NCBI RefSeq assembly: GCF_900113115.1 | Contig: NZ_FOOF01000005.1 | Location: 280,073 to 344,072, forward strand | Length of the DNA stretch: 64,000 bases | Direction: 5' to 3' | Source: Duganella sp. CF458 | Lineage (GTDB): Bacteria > Pseudomonadota > Gammaproteobacteria > Burkholderiales > Burkholderiaceae_D | In this document: piece after piece, positions 27,563-41,612 of the stretch | Layout of the letters: every line of letters begins with the position of its first letter | How positions within the stretch are numbered: the first letter of the stretch is position 1 | Program-made: the position numbers and the translations under genes | The notes under the pieces: model-generated | The model's input: the letters and a program-made list of their open reading frames with translations, nothing else | Database searches by the model: none | What the model was told of the DNA's origin: nothing

Positions 27563-27631
27563 TAGAAAATGGGGACGTAGAAAATGGGGACGTACCCCAT
27601 TTTTATGAATAAATGGGGTACGTCCCCATTT
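27563..27631. repeat. REP-like palindrome, GGGGACGTA family, element A
   Basis: Two tandem 15-bp copies of TAGAAAATGGGGACG (27563-27592) run into a perfect 21-bp inverted repeat. The left arm is 27582-27602 and starts AAATGGGGACGTACCCC; the right arm is 27611-27631; the spacer is 8 bp. The arms are the same as those of the element at 36040-36103. It lies 10 bp after the phoR stop and probably also acts as a transcription end. Confidence 0.7.
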
Positions 27632-27679
27632 ATTAGGTAAAATCTGCTCGCCTAAAAAAACGAGCAGATTAACCACTAC

Positions 27680-28660
27680 ATGCAACTGAAACGTTTCGCT
27701 TTTGCCATCCTGGCCGCCGCTGCGCTGGCCGGCTGCCAGACTCCTTCGACTACCGTTAGCACCGACTTGCCGCCGCCGATCAAATCGACCGACGTGCCGC
27801 TGGTTTCCGTTGAGCCACCGCTGCCGCAACCGCCGGTACAGCCGGTTGCGCCTGTCCTGCGCAAGGTGAAGATCGGTCTGGCCCTCGGTGGCGGCGCGGC
27901 GCGCGGCTTCGCGCACATCGGCGTGATCAAGGCGCTGGAGGCGCAAGGCATCGTGCCCGATATCGTGGTCGGCACCAGTGCCGGTTCGGTGGTGGGGGCG
28001 CTGTATGCCGCCGGCAATGACGCCAAGACCTTGCAGAAGATGGCGATCGACCTGGACGAGTCGGCCATTTCCGACTGGGCGCTGCCGCTGTTCGGCAAGT
28101 CTTCCGGCGTGCTGAAAGGCGAGGCGCTGCAGTCCTTCGTCAACAAGGCGGTCGGCAACCGGGTCATCGAAAAACTGAAAATGCCGTTCGGCGCGGTGGC
28201 GTCGGACCTGAAGACCGGCGAACCTATCTTGTTCCAGCGCGGGAATACCGGCATGGCGGTGCGCGCCAGTTCGGCCGTGCCGGGCGTGTTCCAGCCGGTG
28301 AAGATCGGCGACCATACCTACGTCGACGGCGGCCTGGTGGCGCCGGTGCCGGTGCGCTTTGCGAAAGAAATGGGCGCGGAATTCGTCATCGCGGTGAATA
28401 TTTCGACCCAGGCGGAAGCGCAGGCCACCAATTCTTCGCTGGAGGTCATCATGCAGACCTTCTCCATCATGGGCCAGCGCATCAACCAGCTCGAACTGCG
28501 CGATGCCGATATCGTGATCCAGCCGCCGCTGGGCAAGATGGGTTCCGCCGAATTCACCAACCGTTCGGGCGCCATGCAGGCGGGCGAGCGGGCAACCTTG
28601 GCCGTCATGGCGCAATTGAAGCAGAAGCTGAAGGCGCGCCGCGAGACGCCGGCCCCATAA
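27680..28660 (+). CDS. Patatin-like phospholipase family lipoprotein (RssA-like)
   Basis: A 326-aa patatin-domain protein. The N terminus is a lipoprotein signal with lipobox LAGC (Cys19), followed by a Pro-rich linker to about residue 60. The patatin domain has the oxyanion loop LGGGAARGFAHIG, the nucleophile Ser100 in GTSAG, and the dyad Asp216 in VDGGLVAPVP. It is likely a lipid acyl hydrolase tethered to the envelope. RssA of E. coli has the same domain but no lipobox. It is followed 18 bp later by a GlcG/HbpS-like gene. Confidence 0.88.
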   Translation: MQLKRFAFAILAAAALAGCQTPSTTVSTDLPPPIKSTDVPLVSVEPPLPQPPVQPVAPVLRKVKIGLALGGGAARGFAHIGVIKALEAQGIVPDIVVGTSAGSVVGALYAAGNDAKTLQKMAIDLDESAISDWALPLFGKSSGVLKGEALQSFVNKAVGNRVIEKLKMPFGAVASDLKTGEPILFQRGNTGMAVRASSAVPGVFQPVKIGDHTYVDGGLVAPVPVRFAKEMGAEFVIAVNISTQAEAQATNSSLEVIMQTFSIMGQRINQLELRDADIVIQPPLGKMGSAEFTNRSGAMQAGERATLAVMAQLKQKLKARRETPAP

Positions 28661-28678
28661 TTATCAGGAAACGAGAGA

Positions 28679-29083
28679 ATGATCACCAAGCAAGTGCTGT
28701 CCCTGGACGACATCAAGAAAATCGCCGCTGCCGCCGAAGCGGAAGCCATCAAGAACAACTGGGCCGTCACCATCGCCATCGTCGATGACGGCGGCCACCT
28801 GCTGTGGCTGCAGCGCCTGGACGGCGCGGCGCCGCTGTCCTCGCACATCGCGCCGGCCAAGGCGCGCCTGTCGGCCCTGGGTCGCCGCGAAACCAAGATT
28901 TACGAAGAAATGATCAATGGCGGCCGTACTTCCTTCGTCGGCGTGCCGATGGTGGAAGCCCCGCTGGAAGGCGGCGTCAATATTGTGGTCGATGGCCATA
29001 CCATCGGCGCGGTGGGCGTGTCGGGCGTGAAGTCCAGCGAAGATGCACAAATCGCCAAGGCGGGTATTGCCGCATTGGCGTAA
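28679..29083 (+). CDS. GlcG/HbpS family protein
   Basis: A 134-aa protein of the GlcG/HbpS (DUF336) fold. It has LSLDDIKKIAAAAEAEAI, VTIAIVDDGGHLLWLQRLDGA, then GGVNIVVDGHTIGAVGVSG and EDAQIAKAGIAAL. Family members bind heme or cobalamin-like ligands or accompany glycolate and diol metabolism. The role here is not clear from context. No signal peptide is present. It is probably cotranscribed with the patatin gene. Confidence 0.86.
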   Translation: MITKQVLSLDDIKKIAAAAEAEAIKNNWAVTIAIVDDGGHLLWLQRLDGAAPLSSHIAPAKARLSALGRRETKIYEEMINGGRTSFVGVPMVEAPLEGGVNIVVDGHTIGAVGVSGVKSSEDAQIAKAGIAALA

Positions 29084-29132
29084 GTCTTGCAATTGAGGCA
29101 ATGACTTCCTAGAATACAAGCAGGGGGGAGTT

Positions 29133-29819
29133 ATGAGACTGCCGGTTGCCTTGCTGCTTTGCCCAGTTATCCTGTCGGTGCCGCTGCATGCTGAAGAGCT
29201 GCAGCTGTCCGTCATTTCACGCAGCACCACCCATGCCGACCTGTGGAAAGCGGCGGAAATCGCTTTCCAGCGCGCCGGCGTCACCGCGGTGGTGCGCGAA
29301 GTATCGCCCGAGCGCTCCGCCGTGCTGGCCAACCAGGGCAGCACGGATGGCGACGTGGGGCGCTCTTCCGGCCTCGAGAAAACCTTTCCCAACCTGGTCC
29401 AGGTACCTGAACCGATCTACCAATACGCGCCAACGGCCTTCGCGTACAAGCGCTTCGACGTGACGGGCGGCTGGGAGTCGCTGCGTTCGCACACGGTCTG
29501 CATCCGGCGCGGCCTGCGCCAGACCGAGCAGCGCACCAAGGACTTGACGCGCCAGGTGCTGGCTGATGAAGCGACCATGCTGCGCATGCTGGCGGCCGGC
29601 GGCTGCGACGTCGCTGTCATGGAGCGCAATAACGCCTTGGCACGCGCCGCGATGACGGCGGAACCGCCGCTACAACGCCTGCTGCCGCCGATGGAAGTGA
29701 TGCCGTTGTATATCTACCTGCACAAGAGCCACGCGGCGCTGGTACCCAAGGTCAGCGCGGCGCTGAAACAGATGCGGGCCGACGGCACCATGCATAAGCT
29801 GCTCGGCGAAGGGGAGTAG
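29133..29819 (+). CDS. Periplasmic solute-binding-protein-like protein (SBP family 3), copy 1
   Basis: A 228-aa exported protein. The signal peptide ends LHA-EE near residue 20. The mature part has the layout of small family-3 binding domains: LQLSVISRSTTHADLWKAAE, a central YAPTAFAYKR and DVTGGWESLRSHTVCIRRG, then MLRMLAAGGCDVAVMERNNALA. Two cysteines (in VCIRRG and GGCDVAV) could form a disulfide. No permease or ATPase gene is adjacent, so it may be a sensor or orphan receptor. The next gene is a paralogue. Confidence 0.75.
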   Translation: MRLPVALLLCPVILSVPLHAEELQLSVISRSTTHADLWKAAEIAFQRAGVTAVVREVSPERSAVLANQGSTDGDVGRSSGLEKTFPNLVQVPEPIYQYAPTAFAYKRFDVTGGWESLRSHTVCIRRGLRQTEQRTKDLTRQVLADEATMLRMLAAGGCDVAVMERNNALARAAMTAEPPLQRLLPPMEVMPLYIYLHKSHAALVPKVSAALKQMRADGTMHKLLGEGE

Positions 29820-29821
29820 GC

Positions 29822-30469
29822 ATGAAAGTCCGGGCTGCCTTGTTGTGCGCGCTGGTCTCGGCGCCGCTGCGGGGCCAGGACTTGCAGCTCTTCGTCATTC
29901 CGGATACGCCGGCCCATATGGAAGCCTGGAAAACCGTGGCGGCAGCGGCGCGGCGCGCCGGCGTTGGCGTCCAGGTGCAGGCCTTGTCCGCCGAGCGCGG
30001 CATGGTGCTGACCAATGAGGGCAAGCTGGACGGCGCCATCGGCCGCACCATGCTGGCTGCGAGCGGCTATGGACAACTGGTGGCGGTGCCGGAACCTGTC
30101 TATCTGTACGCGCCGACTGCCTATTCCTACAAGAATATCGATGTGTCGCGCGGCTGGAAATCCCTGCGCGGCCATACGCTATGCATTCGGCGCGGCTATA
30201 ACGTTACCGAAGAACGCACGGCCGGCGTGCCGCGCCAGCGCCTGGATAACGACGCGTCCCTGCTGCGCATGCTGAAGGCGGGCGGCTGCGATGTCGCCGT
30301 CATGGGCCGCAGCAACAAGGAGGTGATGGCGCTGCGCGAACATGATCCGGACTTGCTGCAATTGCTGCCGCCATTGGAAGAAGTGCCGCTTTACCTGTTC
30401 CTGCACCGGCGCCATGCGGCCCTGGTGCCGCGCCTGGCCGAAGCCCTGAAACAGCTGAAACGAGAATAG
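29822..30469 (+). CDS. Periplasmic solute-binding-protein-like protein (SBP family 3), copy 2
   Basis: A 215-aa paralogue of the preceding protein. It shares YAPTAYSYKNIDVSRGWKSL, the block HTLCIRRGYN, LLRMLKAGGCDVAVMGRSN and the C-terminal PLYLFLHRRHAALVPRLAEAL. The two cysteines are conserved. The N-terminal hydrophobic stretch (KVRAALLCALVSAPLRG) is short but could be a signal peptide. The gene starts 2 bp after its neighbour's stop, which points to tandem duplication and coexpression. Confidence 0.75.
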   Translation: MKVRAALLCALVSAPLRGQDLQLFVIPDTPAHMEAWKTVAAAARRAGVGVQVQALSAERGMVLTNEGKLDGAIGRTMLAASGYGQLVAVPEPVYLYAPTAYSYKNIDVSRGWKSLRGHTLCIRRGYNVTEERTAGVPRQRLDNDASLLRMLKAGGCDVAVMGRSNKEVMALREHDPDLLQLLPPLEEVPLYLFLHRRHAALVPRLAEALKQLKRE

Positions 30470-30476
30470 GGCGGGC

Positions 30477-30505
30477 TTGCCGCCGATGGAACTTTGGGTT
30501 ATAAT
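30477..30505 (+). promoter_or_regulatory. Sigma-70 type promoter of carAB
   Basis: TTGCCG (-35, 30477-30482) and TATAAT (-10, 30500-30505) are separated by 17 bp. The -35 overlaps the end of the preceding gene by a few bases past its stop. Transcription would start near 30512, leaving about 137 nt of untranslated leader before carA. Confidence 0.65.
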
Positions 30506-30511
30506 TCAAAG

Positions 30512-30648
30512 GTTTAGCCAATTACCATTCGACCGTAGCGCCTACCTCACACATCCATCATCATCTGACCCGCGAGCCCGGCATTGCGCCCGTACACCCG
30601 TGGGTTGTCTGAGTGGCGTCGCTACGGTAACTTAATCAGGAGTTGCCC
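30512..30648 (+). promoter_or_regulatory. Structured 5' leader of carAB (candidate regulatory RNA)
   Basis: ACCGTAGCG (30532-30540) pairs perfectly with CGCTACGGT (30620-30628), closing an 80-nt domain. Inside it ACCCGCG (30568-30574) can pair with CGTGGGT (30599-30605) with one G-U pair. The closing helix ends about 10 nt before the ribosome site AGGAG (30638-30642). This multi-helix layout suggests post-transcriptional control of carAB. I do not match it to a named riboswitch. Confidence 0.45.
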
Positions 30649-31812
30649 TTGCCGCCATTTTTTTCTGGCCCAGCCGTTCCAGCCATCCTGGCACTAGCCG
30701 ACGGAACCATCTTTAAAGGTATTTCCATTGGCGCTGCCGGTCACACGACGGGCGAAGTCGTTTTCAATACCTCCATGACGGGTTATCAGGAAATCCTGAC
30801 CGATCCATCGTATTCCCGCCAGATCGTCACCCTGACTTACCCGCATATCGGCAACTACGGTATCAATACCGAAGACGTCGAAGCATCCAAAGTCCACGCC
30901 GCAGGCCTGATCATCCGCGACCTGCCGCTGATCCACTCGAATTTCCGCTCCAGCCAATCGCTGACCGACTACCTGAAGGCCGAGAACATCGTCGCCATCG
31001 CCGGTATCGACACCCGCAAGCTGACCCGCGTGCTGCGCGAGAAGGGCGCCCAGGCCGGCGCCATCGTGACCGGCGTGCAGGGCAACGAGCCGTCCGTGCA
31101 GCAGGCACTGGAACTGGCGCGCAGCTTCCCTGGCCTGGCGGGCATGGACCTGGCAAAAGTCGTGACCGTGCCGGAAGTGTACGAGTGGACCGAGACCGAG
31201 TGGGAACTGGGCACAGGCTATGGCAAGGTAGCCGATCCAAAGTTCCACGTGGTCGCTTACGACTTCGGCGTCAAGCGCAACATCCTGCGCATGTTCGCTT
31301 CGCGCGGCTGCAAGGTCACCGTGGTGCCGGCGCAGACTTCCGCCGCCTACGTGCTGTCGCTGAACCCGGACGGCGTGTTCCTGTCCAACGGTCCCGGCGA
31401 TCCTGAGCCATGCGACTACGCGATCGAAGCGACCAAGGTCTTCATGGAGAAGAAGATCCCGGTGTTCGGCATCTGCCTGGGCCACCAGATCATGGCGCTG
31501 GCCTCCGGCGCCAAGACCCTGAAGATGAAGTTCGGCCACCACGGCGCCAACCACCCGGTGCAGGACCTGGACAGCAAGAAGGTGATGATCACCTCGCAGA
31601 ACCACGGTTTCGCCGTCGATGCGGACACGCTGCCGGCCAACTGCCGCGTGACCCACGTGTCGCTGTTCGACAATTCGCTGCAAGGCTTCGCCCGCACCGA
31701 CGTGCCGGCATTCTGCTTCCAGGGCCACCCTGAAGCATCGCCTGGCCCGACCGACGTCGCCTACCTGTTTGACCGCTTCATCAACATGATGAATGCCGCG
31801 GAGAAGAAATAA
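30649..31812 (+). CDS. carA: Carbamoyl-phosphate synthase small (glutaminase) subunit
   Basis: A 387-aa subunit that releases ammonia from glutamine for CarB. The N domain has [31 protein letters not shown] and [11 protein letters not shown]. The class-I glutaminase has the nucleophile Cys276 in FGICLGHQ and the His-Glu pair in [11 protein letters not shown]. The start is a TTG at 30649, chosen because AGGAG ends 6 nt before it; another TTG at 30643 directly abuts the ribosome site. The stop touches the carB ATG. Confidence 0.96.
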   Translation: MPPFFSGPAVPAILALADGTIFKGISIGAAGHTTGEVVFNTSMTGYQEILTDPSYSRQIVTLTYPHIGNYGINTEDVEASKVHAAGLIIRDLPLIHSNFRSSQSLTDYLKAENIVAIAGIDTRKLTRVLREKGAQAGAIVTGVQGNEPSVQQALELARSFPGLAGMDLAKVVTVPEVYEWTETEWELGTGYGKVADPKFHVVAYDFGVKRNILRMFASRGCKVTVVPAQTSAAYVLSLNPDGVFLSNGPGDPEPCDYAIEATKVFMEKKIPVFGICLGHQIMALASGAKTLKMKFGHHGANHPVQDLDSKKVMITSQNHGFAVDADTLPANCRVTHVSLFDNSLQGFARTDVPAFCFQGHPEASPGPTDVAYLFDRFINMMNAAEKK

Positions 31813-35046
<3,234 letters not shown>

Positions 35047-35078
35047 GGCTAAGTAAGTAGTACGCTTGACAATATAAC

Positions 35079-35121
35079 CACAGAGCCCGCGCTGAAGCAT
35101 GGCGCGGGCTCTGTGCTTTTT
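35079..35121 (+). terminator. Rho-independent terminator of carAB
   Basis: A 14-bp perfect stem (CACAGAGCCCGCGC, 9-nt loop, exact complement, 35079-35115) is followed by CTTTTT. It lies 33 bp after the carB stop. Confidence 0.85.
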
Positions 35122-35143
35122 AGCAATTTGACCAGAGACTGAC

Positions 35144-35620
35144 ATGAATACCGTTCCACTGACTAAATTCGGCGCCGAACTCCTGAAAGAAGAGCTGCAC
35201 CAGCTCAAGACCAAGGAACGCCGCATTGTCATCGATGCCATCGCCGAAGCGCGTTCGCACGGCGACCTGTCCGAAAACGCCGAATACGATGCCGCCAAGG
35301 AGCGCCAAGCCTTCGTCGAAGGCCGTATCGCGGAACTGGAAGGCAAGCTGAGCTCGGCCCAGGTCATCGACCCGTCCACCCTGGATGCCGAAGGCCGCGT
35401 GGTGTTCGCCTCCACCGTCGACCTGGAAGACCTGGAATCGGGTCAGAAGGTGAGCTACCAGATCGTCGGCACCGACGAAGCCGACCTGAAGATGAGCAAG
35501 GTATCGGTGACCTCGCCGATCGCCCGCGCCCTGATCGGCAAATACGCCGGCGACGTGGTGGAAGTGCAGGCCCCGTCCGGTCCGCGCGAATACGAAATCA
35601 TCGACGTACGCTACGTTTGA
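35144..35620 (+). CDS. greA: Transcription elongation factor GreA
   Basis: A 158-aa factor that binds the RNA polymerase secondary channel and stimulates cleavage of backtracked RNA. The N-terminal coiled coil has TKFGAELLKEELHQLK and the tip acidic pair in HGDLSENAEYDAAKERQAF. The C-terminal FKBP-like domain has GTDEADLKMSKVSVTSPIARAL. The stop overlaps the next ATG (TGATG). Gene order greA to glmM matches the ancestral proteobacterial cluster. Confidence 0.97.
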   Translation: MNTVPLTKFGAELLKEELHQLKTKERRIVIDAIAEARSHGDLSENAEYDAAKERQAFVEGRIAELEGKLSSAQVIDPSTLDAEGRVVFASTVDLEDLESGQKVSYQIVGTDEADLKMSKVSVTSPIARALIGKYAGDVVEVQAPSGPREYEIIDVRYV

Positions 35621-36036
35621 TGCTGCTGGCGAAAGTACGCCTGCTGGTAGCCGCCATATGGGCCGGCAGCCTGTGGACGGTCGGCTACCTGGTAGCGCCG
35701 ACGCTGTTTGCCTCCCTGGACCGGGTGCTGGCCGGCTCGATTGCCGGCCTGATGTTCCATGCCGAAGCGATGCTGTCATTGGGCTGCGGCGCCGCCATGG
35801 GCGTGCTGCTGTTCTTCGGCACCCGCGACTGGACGCCAAAGCGCCGCCGCTCGGTGCTGCTGATCGTGGTGGCAATGGTGATGTGCACGGTGGCCAGCCA
35901 TTTCGGCATCCAGCCGATGATGGCGGCGGCAAAAGCCTCAGGCGACGGCAGCTTTGGCAAGCTGCACGGCATTTCCAGCACCATCTACCTGGTGCAAAGC
36001 CTGCTGGCCGCCTGGCTGCTGGTGCGCCAGACGTAA
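35620..36036 (+). CDS. DUF4149 family membrane protein
   Basis: A 138-aa protein with four membrane helices (about residues 5-25, 43-65, 77-97 and 115-135). The DUF4149 features are WAGSLWTVGYLVAPTLFASL near the start and HFGIQPMM before a short loop ending KLHGISSTIYLVQ. Function unknown. The ATG overlaps the greA stop, indicating translational coupling. This gene is found between greA and yhbY in many betaproteobacteria. Confidence 0.85.
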   Translation: MLLAKVRLLVAAIWAGSLWTVGYLVAPTLFASLDRVLAGSIAGLMFHAEAMLSLGCGAAMGVLLFFGTRDWTPKRRRSVLLIVVAMVMCTVASHFGIQPMMAAAKASGDGSFGKLHGISSTIYLVQSLLAAWLLVRQT

Positions 36037-36039
36037 AAA

Positions 36040-36103
36040 AAATGGGGACGTACCCCATTTTTTAGGAAACTAATTGCTCAATAAATGGGGTACGTCCCCA
36101 TTT
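36040..36103. repeat. REP-like palindrome, GGGGACGTA family, element B
   Basis: A perfect 21-bp inverted repeat: left arm 36040-36060 (begins AAATGGGGACGTACCCC), right arm 36083-36103, 22-bp A/T-rich spacer. The arms are identical to those of element A at 27582-27631. It fills the gap between two converging genes, ending just before the yhbY stop, and its flanking A and T runs make it a likely two-way terminator. Confidence 0.75.
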
Positions 36104-36104
36104 T

Positions 36105-36566
36105 TTAAGCAACGGTTTTCTTGGTGCCGACTTTCTTCTTGACGCGCTTGATGGTGCCGCCGGCGGTGACGCGTTCGTTCCCTTTCAGCAGGACCTTGCT
36201 CACGGATGGCTTCTTGGTGCCGGAGGCGCTTGGCTTGACGATGGTCACCATGCGCATGCCTTTGCCGGCCTTGCCGGAAGAGCTCTTCTCGGCGTCGACT
36301 TTCGGGCGGTACAGCACCAGCAGCTTGCCGATGTGCTGCACCGGCGCCGCGCCGGTCTTCTCGCAGATGGTTTCGTACATTTCGATGCGGGCTTCGCGGT
36401 CATCACCGAAAACGCGCACCTTGATCAAGCCGTGGGAATCCAGGCCCAGCTCGATCTCCTTCATCACGGATGGGGTCAGGCCGGATTCGCCGACCAGGAC
36501 GATAGGCTTCAGGCCATGGGCTTCGGCGCGCAGGACACTGCGTTCGGCAGGGGTAAGGTTCAGCAT
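36105..36566 (-). CDS. yhbY: CRM-domain RNA-binding protein YhbY
   Basis: A 153-aa protein. The first 97 residues are a CRM domain: LTPAERSVLRAEAHGLKPIVLVG, then GLTPSVMKEIELGLDSHGLIKVRVFGDD and HIGKLLVLYRP. This domain binds pre-50S ribosomal RNA. The remaining 55 residues form a basic Lys/Ser/Thr tail absent from E. coli YhbY (97 aa), likely extra RNA contact. It is divergent from rlmE with 43 bp between starts. Confidence 0.93.
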   Translation of the reverse strand: MLNLTPAERSVLRAEAHGLKPIVLVGESGLTPSVMKEIELGLDSHGLIKVRVFGDDREARIEMYETICEKTGAAPVQHIGKLLVLYRPKVDAEKSSSGKAGKGMRMVTIVKPSASGTKKPSVSKVLLKGNERVTAGGTIKRVKKKVGTKKTVA

Positions 36567-36609
36567 AGTTATTTTTGGATAGTTCTCTTAAAGGCAGTAT
36601 TCTACGCTA

Positions 36610-37257
36610 ATGGCTAAGAACAAATTAAACAAAAACTGGTTGCACGACCATATTAACGATCCGTATGTGAAGGCCGCCCAGCGCGACGGCTACCGTGCCC
36701 GGGCAGCCTATAAGCTGAAAGAGATTGACGAAGATGCCAAGCTGGTCAAGCCCGGCCAGGTGATCGTCGACCTGGGCTGCACTCCCGGCTCATGGGGGCA
36801 ATACGTGCGCCGCAAGCTGGCGGGCAAGGAGGGCGGCGGCATCAACGGCACCATGATCGGCCTGGACATCCTGCCGATGGAGCCGATCGCCGACATGCAC
36901 TTCATCCAGGGCGACTTCCGCGAACAGGAAATCCTCGACCAATTGGCCGAAGTGCTGCAAGGCCGTAAAGCGGACCTTGTGTTGTCCGATATGGCGCCCA
37001 ATTTATCCGGTATCGCGGTGGCCGATGCTGCCCGTATGGAAGACCTTATCGATATCGCCATCGAGTTCAGCCAGCACCATATGAAACCAGGCGGCGCTTT
37101 ATTGGTAAAGTGTTTCAAGGACCTGGGATTCAGCCAGATCGTCGAAAAATTCCGGCGCGAATTCAAGACCGTGGTGCAGAAAAAACCGAAGGCCAGCCGC
37201 GATAAATCGTCGGAAATCTTCTTATTGGGCCGCGGACTCAAAAATCCAGTGGAATAA
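36610..37257 (+). CDS. rlmE: 23S rRNA (uridine2552-2'-O)-methyltransferase RlmE (FtsJ)
   Basis: A 215-aa SAM-dependent methyltransferase acting on U2552 of 23S rRNA in the 50S subunit. The N-terminal [20 protein letters not shown] and [11 protein letters not shown] include the first catalytic Lys. The SAM loop is [14 protein letters not shown], the catalytic Asp is in SDMAPNLSG, and the second Lys is in LLVKCFKD. rlmE-ftsH is a heat-shock pair in E. coli. Confidence 0.96.
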   Translation: MAKNKLNKNWLHDHINDPYVKAAQRDGYRARAAYKLKEIDEDAKLVKPGQVIVDLGCTPGSWGQYVRRKLAGKEGGGINGTMIGLDILPMEPIADMHFIQGDFREQEILDQLAEVLQGRKADLVLSDMAPNLSGIAVADAARMEDLIDIAIEFSQHHMKPGGALLVKCFKDLGFSQIVEKFRREFKTVVQKKPKASRDKSSEIFLLGRGLKNPVE

Positions 37258-37270
37258 TGCCATTTTGCCC

Positions 37271-37298
37271 CTTGATTTAGCTGGAAAAACCCACATAT
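37271..37298 (+). promoter_or_regulatory. Candidate heat-shock (sigma-32) promoter of ftsH
   Basis: CTTGATT (37271-37277), a 13-bp spacer, then CCACATAT (37291-37298). The sigma-32 consensus is CTTGAAA-N13-15-CCCCATNT; the -10 matches 7 of 8 and the -35 matches 5 of 7. It lies 115 bp before ftsH and just after rlmE. Confidence 0.45.
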
Positions 37299-37412
37299 CC
37301 GGCGCAGGAGTGTGCACCATAGGGCCGGTTTGTAGCACGGCCCGGGTTTAACGAGTAAAATCGGATTTCTGCTACAGGTAACTGGTGCGCCTTGCGCATC
37401 CAAGGAGTTTTC

Positions 37413-39299
<1,887 letters not shown>

Positions 39300-39308
39300 T
39301 CGCCTTTA

Positions 39309-39352
39309 AAAAAGGGGACGTAACACATTTAAATGTGTTACGTCCCCTTTTT
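39309..39352. repeat. REP-like palindrome, GGGGACGTA family, element C
   Basis: A perfect 44-bp palindrome with no spacer: half-site AAAAAGGGGACGTAACACAT plus TT, then its exact complement, ending in TTTTT. It shares AGGGGACGTA/TGGGGACGTA with elements A and B but differs inside. It lies 9 bp after ftsH and 8 bp before folP, so it may end the ftsH transcript in both directions. Confidence 0.7.
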
Positions 39353-39360
39353 CCGCTACT

Positions 39361-40185
39361 ATGCCCCAACACAAGTTCGGCCGCTTCAATTTCCCCGCCA
39401 GCCGCGCGCTGGTGATGGGCATCCTCAACGCCACGCCTGATTCCTTCAGCGATGGCGGCCAGTTCGCCAGCCTCGACTACGCAATCACGCACGCCGAGCA
39501 GATGATCCGCGACGGCGTCGACATCATCGACATTGGCGGCGAGAGCAGCCGTCCCGGTGCCCCCGCCGTGACGCTGGACGAAGAATTGCGCCGCGTAATG
39601 CCCCTGATTTTTGCCCTGCGCGATTGCGGCAAGGCGGTCAGCGTCGACACCTATAAACCGGAAGTCATGCGCGAAGCGGTACTGGCCGGCGTGGATATGA
39701 TCAACGATATAAACGGTTTCCGCGCCCCCGGCGCCATCGAAGCCGTGAAAGATAGCGATTGTGCGTTGTGCGTAATGCACATGCTTAACAATCCGACAAC
39801 AATGCAGGCCAACCCCGAGTACAATAATGTTGTGCGTGAAGTGACGGATTTCCTGGCTGAGCGCATTGCCGTCCTGACAGCGGCAGGCATCGACAAGGAA
39901 CGCCTGTGGATCGACCCGGGTTTTGGTTTTGGCAAAACGGTAGAACACAATTACGCACTGCTGAAGGCAGGCAAGCAGATGGTTGCCGAGCTGGGTGTGC
40001 CGTTATTGGCGGGCCTGTCGCGCAAGTCGATGATCGGCGCCATCACCGGCAAACCTGTTGAGCAGCGCCTGGCGGGCAGTATCGGCGGCGCGCTGGCAGC
40101 AGTCGCGCACGGTGCCCAGATCGTCAGGGTGCATGATGTAGCGGAGACCGTCGACGCACTCCGTGTGTGGCAGGCGGCGCATTAA
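39361..40185 (+). CDS. folP: Dihydropteroate synthase
   Basis: A 274-aa TIM-barrel enzyme joining dihydropterin pyrophosphate to p-aminobenzoate in folate synthesis; the sulfonamide target. Motifs: [62 protein letters not shown] and GLSRKSMIG. The ATG at 39361 has no strong ribosome site because the palindrome lies directly upstream. glmM follows 20 bp later. Confidence 0.96.
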   Translation: MPQHKFGRFNFPASRALVMGILNATPDSFSDGGQFASLDYAITHAEQMIRDGVDIIDIGGESSRPGAPAVTLDEELRRVMPLIFALRDCGKAVSVDTYKPEVMREAVLAGVDMINDINGFRAPGAIEAVKDSDCALCVMHMLNNPTTMQANPEYNNVVREVTDFLAERIAVLTAAGIDKERLWIDPGFGFGKTVEHNYALLKAGKQMVAELGVPLLAGLSRKSMIGAITGKPVEQRLAGSIGGALAAVAHGAQIVRVHDVAETVDALRVWQAAH

Positions 40186-40205
40186 GAAAAGGAAGAGAAC
40201 ACAAT

Positions 40206-41558
40206 ATGGCACGTAAATATTTCGGTACTGATGGTGTACGTGGACTGGTCGGCCAGGCTCCAATCACCCCCGACTTCGTGATGCGTCTCGGCTATGCCGC
40301 AGGCAAAGTGCTGGCAAAGAGCGCCGCGACGGGAACTTCCCGCCCGGCTGTCCTGATCGGCAAAGACACCCGCATCTCCGGCTATATGCTGGAAGCCGCG
40401 CTGGAAGCCGGTTTCTCCGCGGCCGGTGTCGACGTCAAGCTGGCCGGCCCGATGCCGACCCCGGCGATTGCCTACCTGACCCGCGCGCTGCGCCTCCAAG
40501 CCGGCGTCGTGATCTCGGCTTCGCACAACCCGTTCCAGGACAACGGCATCAAGTTCTTCTCCGACCAGGGCACCAAGCTGCCGGATTCGGTCGAGCTGGA
40601 CATCGAAGCCATGCTGGAGCAGCCGATGGAATGCGTGTCGCCGGAAAAACTGGGCCGCGCGCGCCGCCTGGATGACGCCCAAGGCCGCTACATCGAATTC
40701 TGCAAGAGCACCTTCCCGTACGAGCTGGACCTGCGCGGCCTGAAAGTCGTCGTCGACTGTGCCCACGGCGCCGCCTACAACATCGCCCCGCATGTGTTCC
40801 ACGAGCTGGGCGCGGAAGTGGTCGCGATCGGCAACAAGCCGGATGGCCTGAATATCAATGACGGCGTTGGCGCCACCGCACCGAAAGCCATGGCTGCCGC
40901 TGTGCTCGAGCACAAAGCCGATCTCGGCATCGCGCTGGACGGCGATGCCGACCGCCTGATCATGTGCGACGCCACCGGCCGCCTGTATAACGGCGACGAA
41001 CTGCTGTACGTGATGGTGATGGACCGCGTCGCCAACGGCGGCGTGGCTGGCGCCGTCGGCACCTTGATGACCAATATGGCGGTCGAGGTGGCGCTCAAAG
41101 AAAAGGGCATCGGCTTCGCACGCGCCAAGGTCGGCGACCGCTACGTGCTGGAAGTGATGCAGGAAAAAGGCTGGATCCTGGGCGGCGAGGGCAGTGGCCA
41201 CCTGCTGGCGCTGGACAAGCACAGCACCGGCGACGGCATCATCTCCGCGCTGCAGGTACTGTCCGCGCTCAAACGCAATGGCAAGACCCTGGCCCAGATC
41301 GCCGGCGAAGTCACGCTGTTCCCGCAAACCCTGATCAATGTGCGCGTTCCGGCCGGTTTCGACTGGCAGAAGAATCCCGCCATGGTTGCGGAAAAAGAAA
41401 AGGTGGAAGCCGAGCTGGGCGACACTGGCCGCGTGCTGATCCGCGCCTCCGGCACCGAGCCGCTGATCCGCGTGATGGTTGAAGCGCGCGATGCCGACAA
41501 GGCCCAGAGCATGGCGCGCCGCATCGCCGATAAAGTTGAAACGGCGCTGGCTGCATAA
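40206..41558 (+). CDS. glmM: Phosphoglucosamine mutase
   Basis: A 450-aa phosphohexomutase converting glucosamine-6-phosphate to glucosamine-1-phosphate for UDP-GlcNAc. It starts [13 protein letters not shown]. The phosphoserine loop is [13 protein letters not shown] (Ser106), the metal loop is ALDGDADRL, the sugar loop is GGEGSGHL, and the phosphate loop [12 protein letters not shown] is near the end. An in-frame ATG at 40167 lies inside folP and is rejected; the GGAAGAG ribosome site fits 40206. Confidence 0.97.
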   Translation: MARKYFGTDGVRGLVGQAPITPDFVMRLGYAAGKVLAKSAATGTSRPAVLIGKDTRISGYMLEAALEAGFSAAGVDVKLAGPMPTPAIAYLTRALRLQAGVVISASHNPFQDNGIKFFSDQGTKLPDSVELDIEAMLEQPMECVSPEKLGRARRLDDAQGRYIEFCKSTFPYELDLRGLKVVVDCAHGAAYNIAPHVFHELGAEVVAIGNKPDGLNINDGVGATAPKAMAAAVLEHKADLGIALDGDADRLIMCDATGRLYNGDELLYVMVMDRVANGGVAGAVGTLMTNMAVEVALKEKGIGFARAKVGDRYVLEVMQEKGWILGGEGSGHLLALDKHSTGDGIISALQVLSALKRNGKTLAQIAGEVTLFPQTLINVRVPAGFDWQKNPAMVAEKEKVEAELGDTGRVLIRASGTEPLIRVMVEARDADKAQSMARRIADKVETALAA

Positions 41559-41612
41559 AGTTGCCCGCGTGACATTGACGGACTATGCCTCGCCGGGGTA
41601 TTATTCGTTCAT

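Noticed and set aside
35066..35085. TTGACA-like -35 element before greA
   Set aside because: A matching -10 at 17 bp would fall inside the carAB terminator hairpin, so a promoter here is unlikely.
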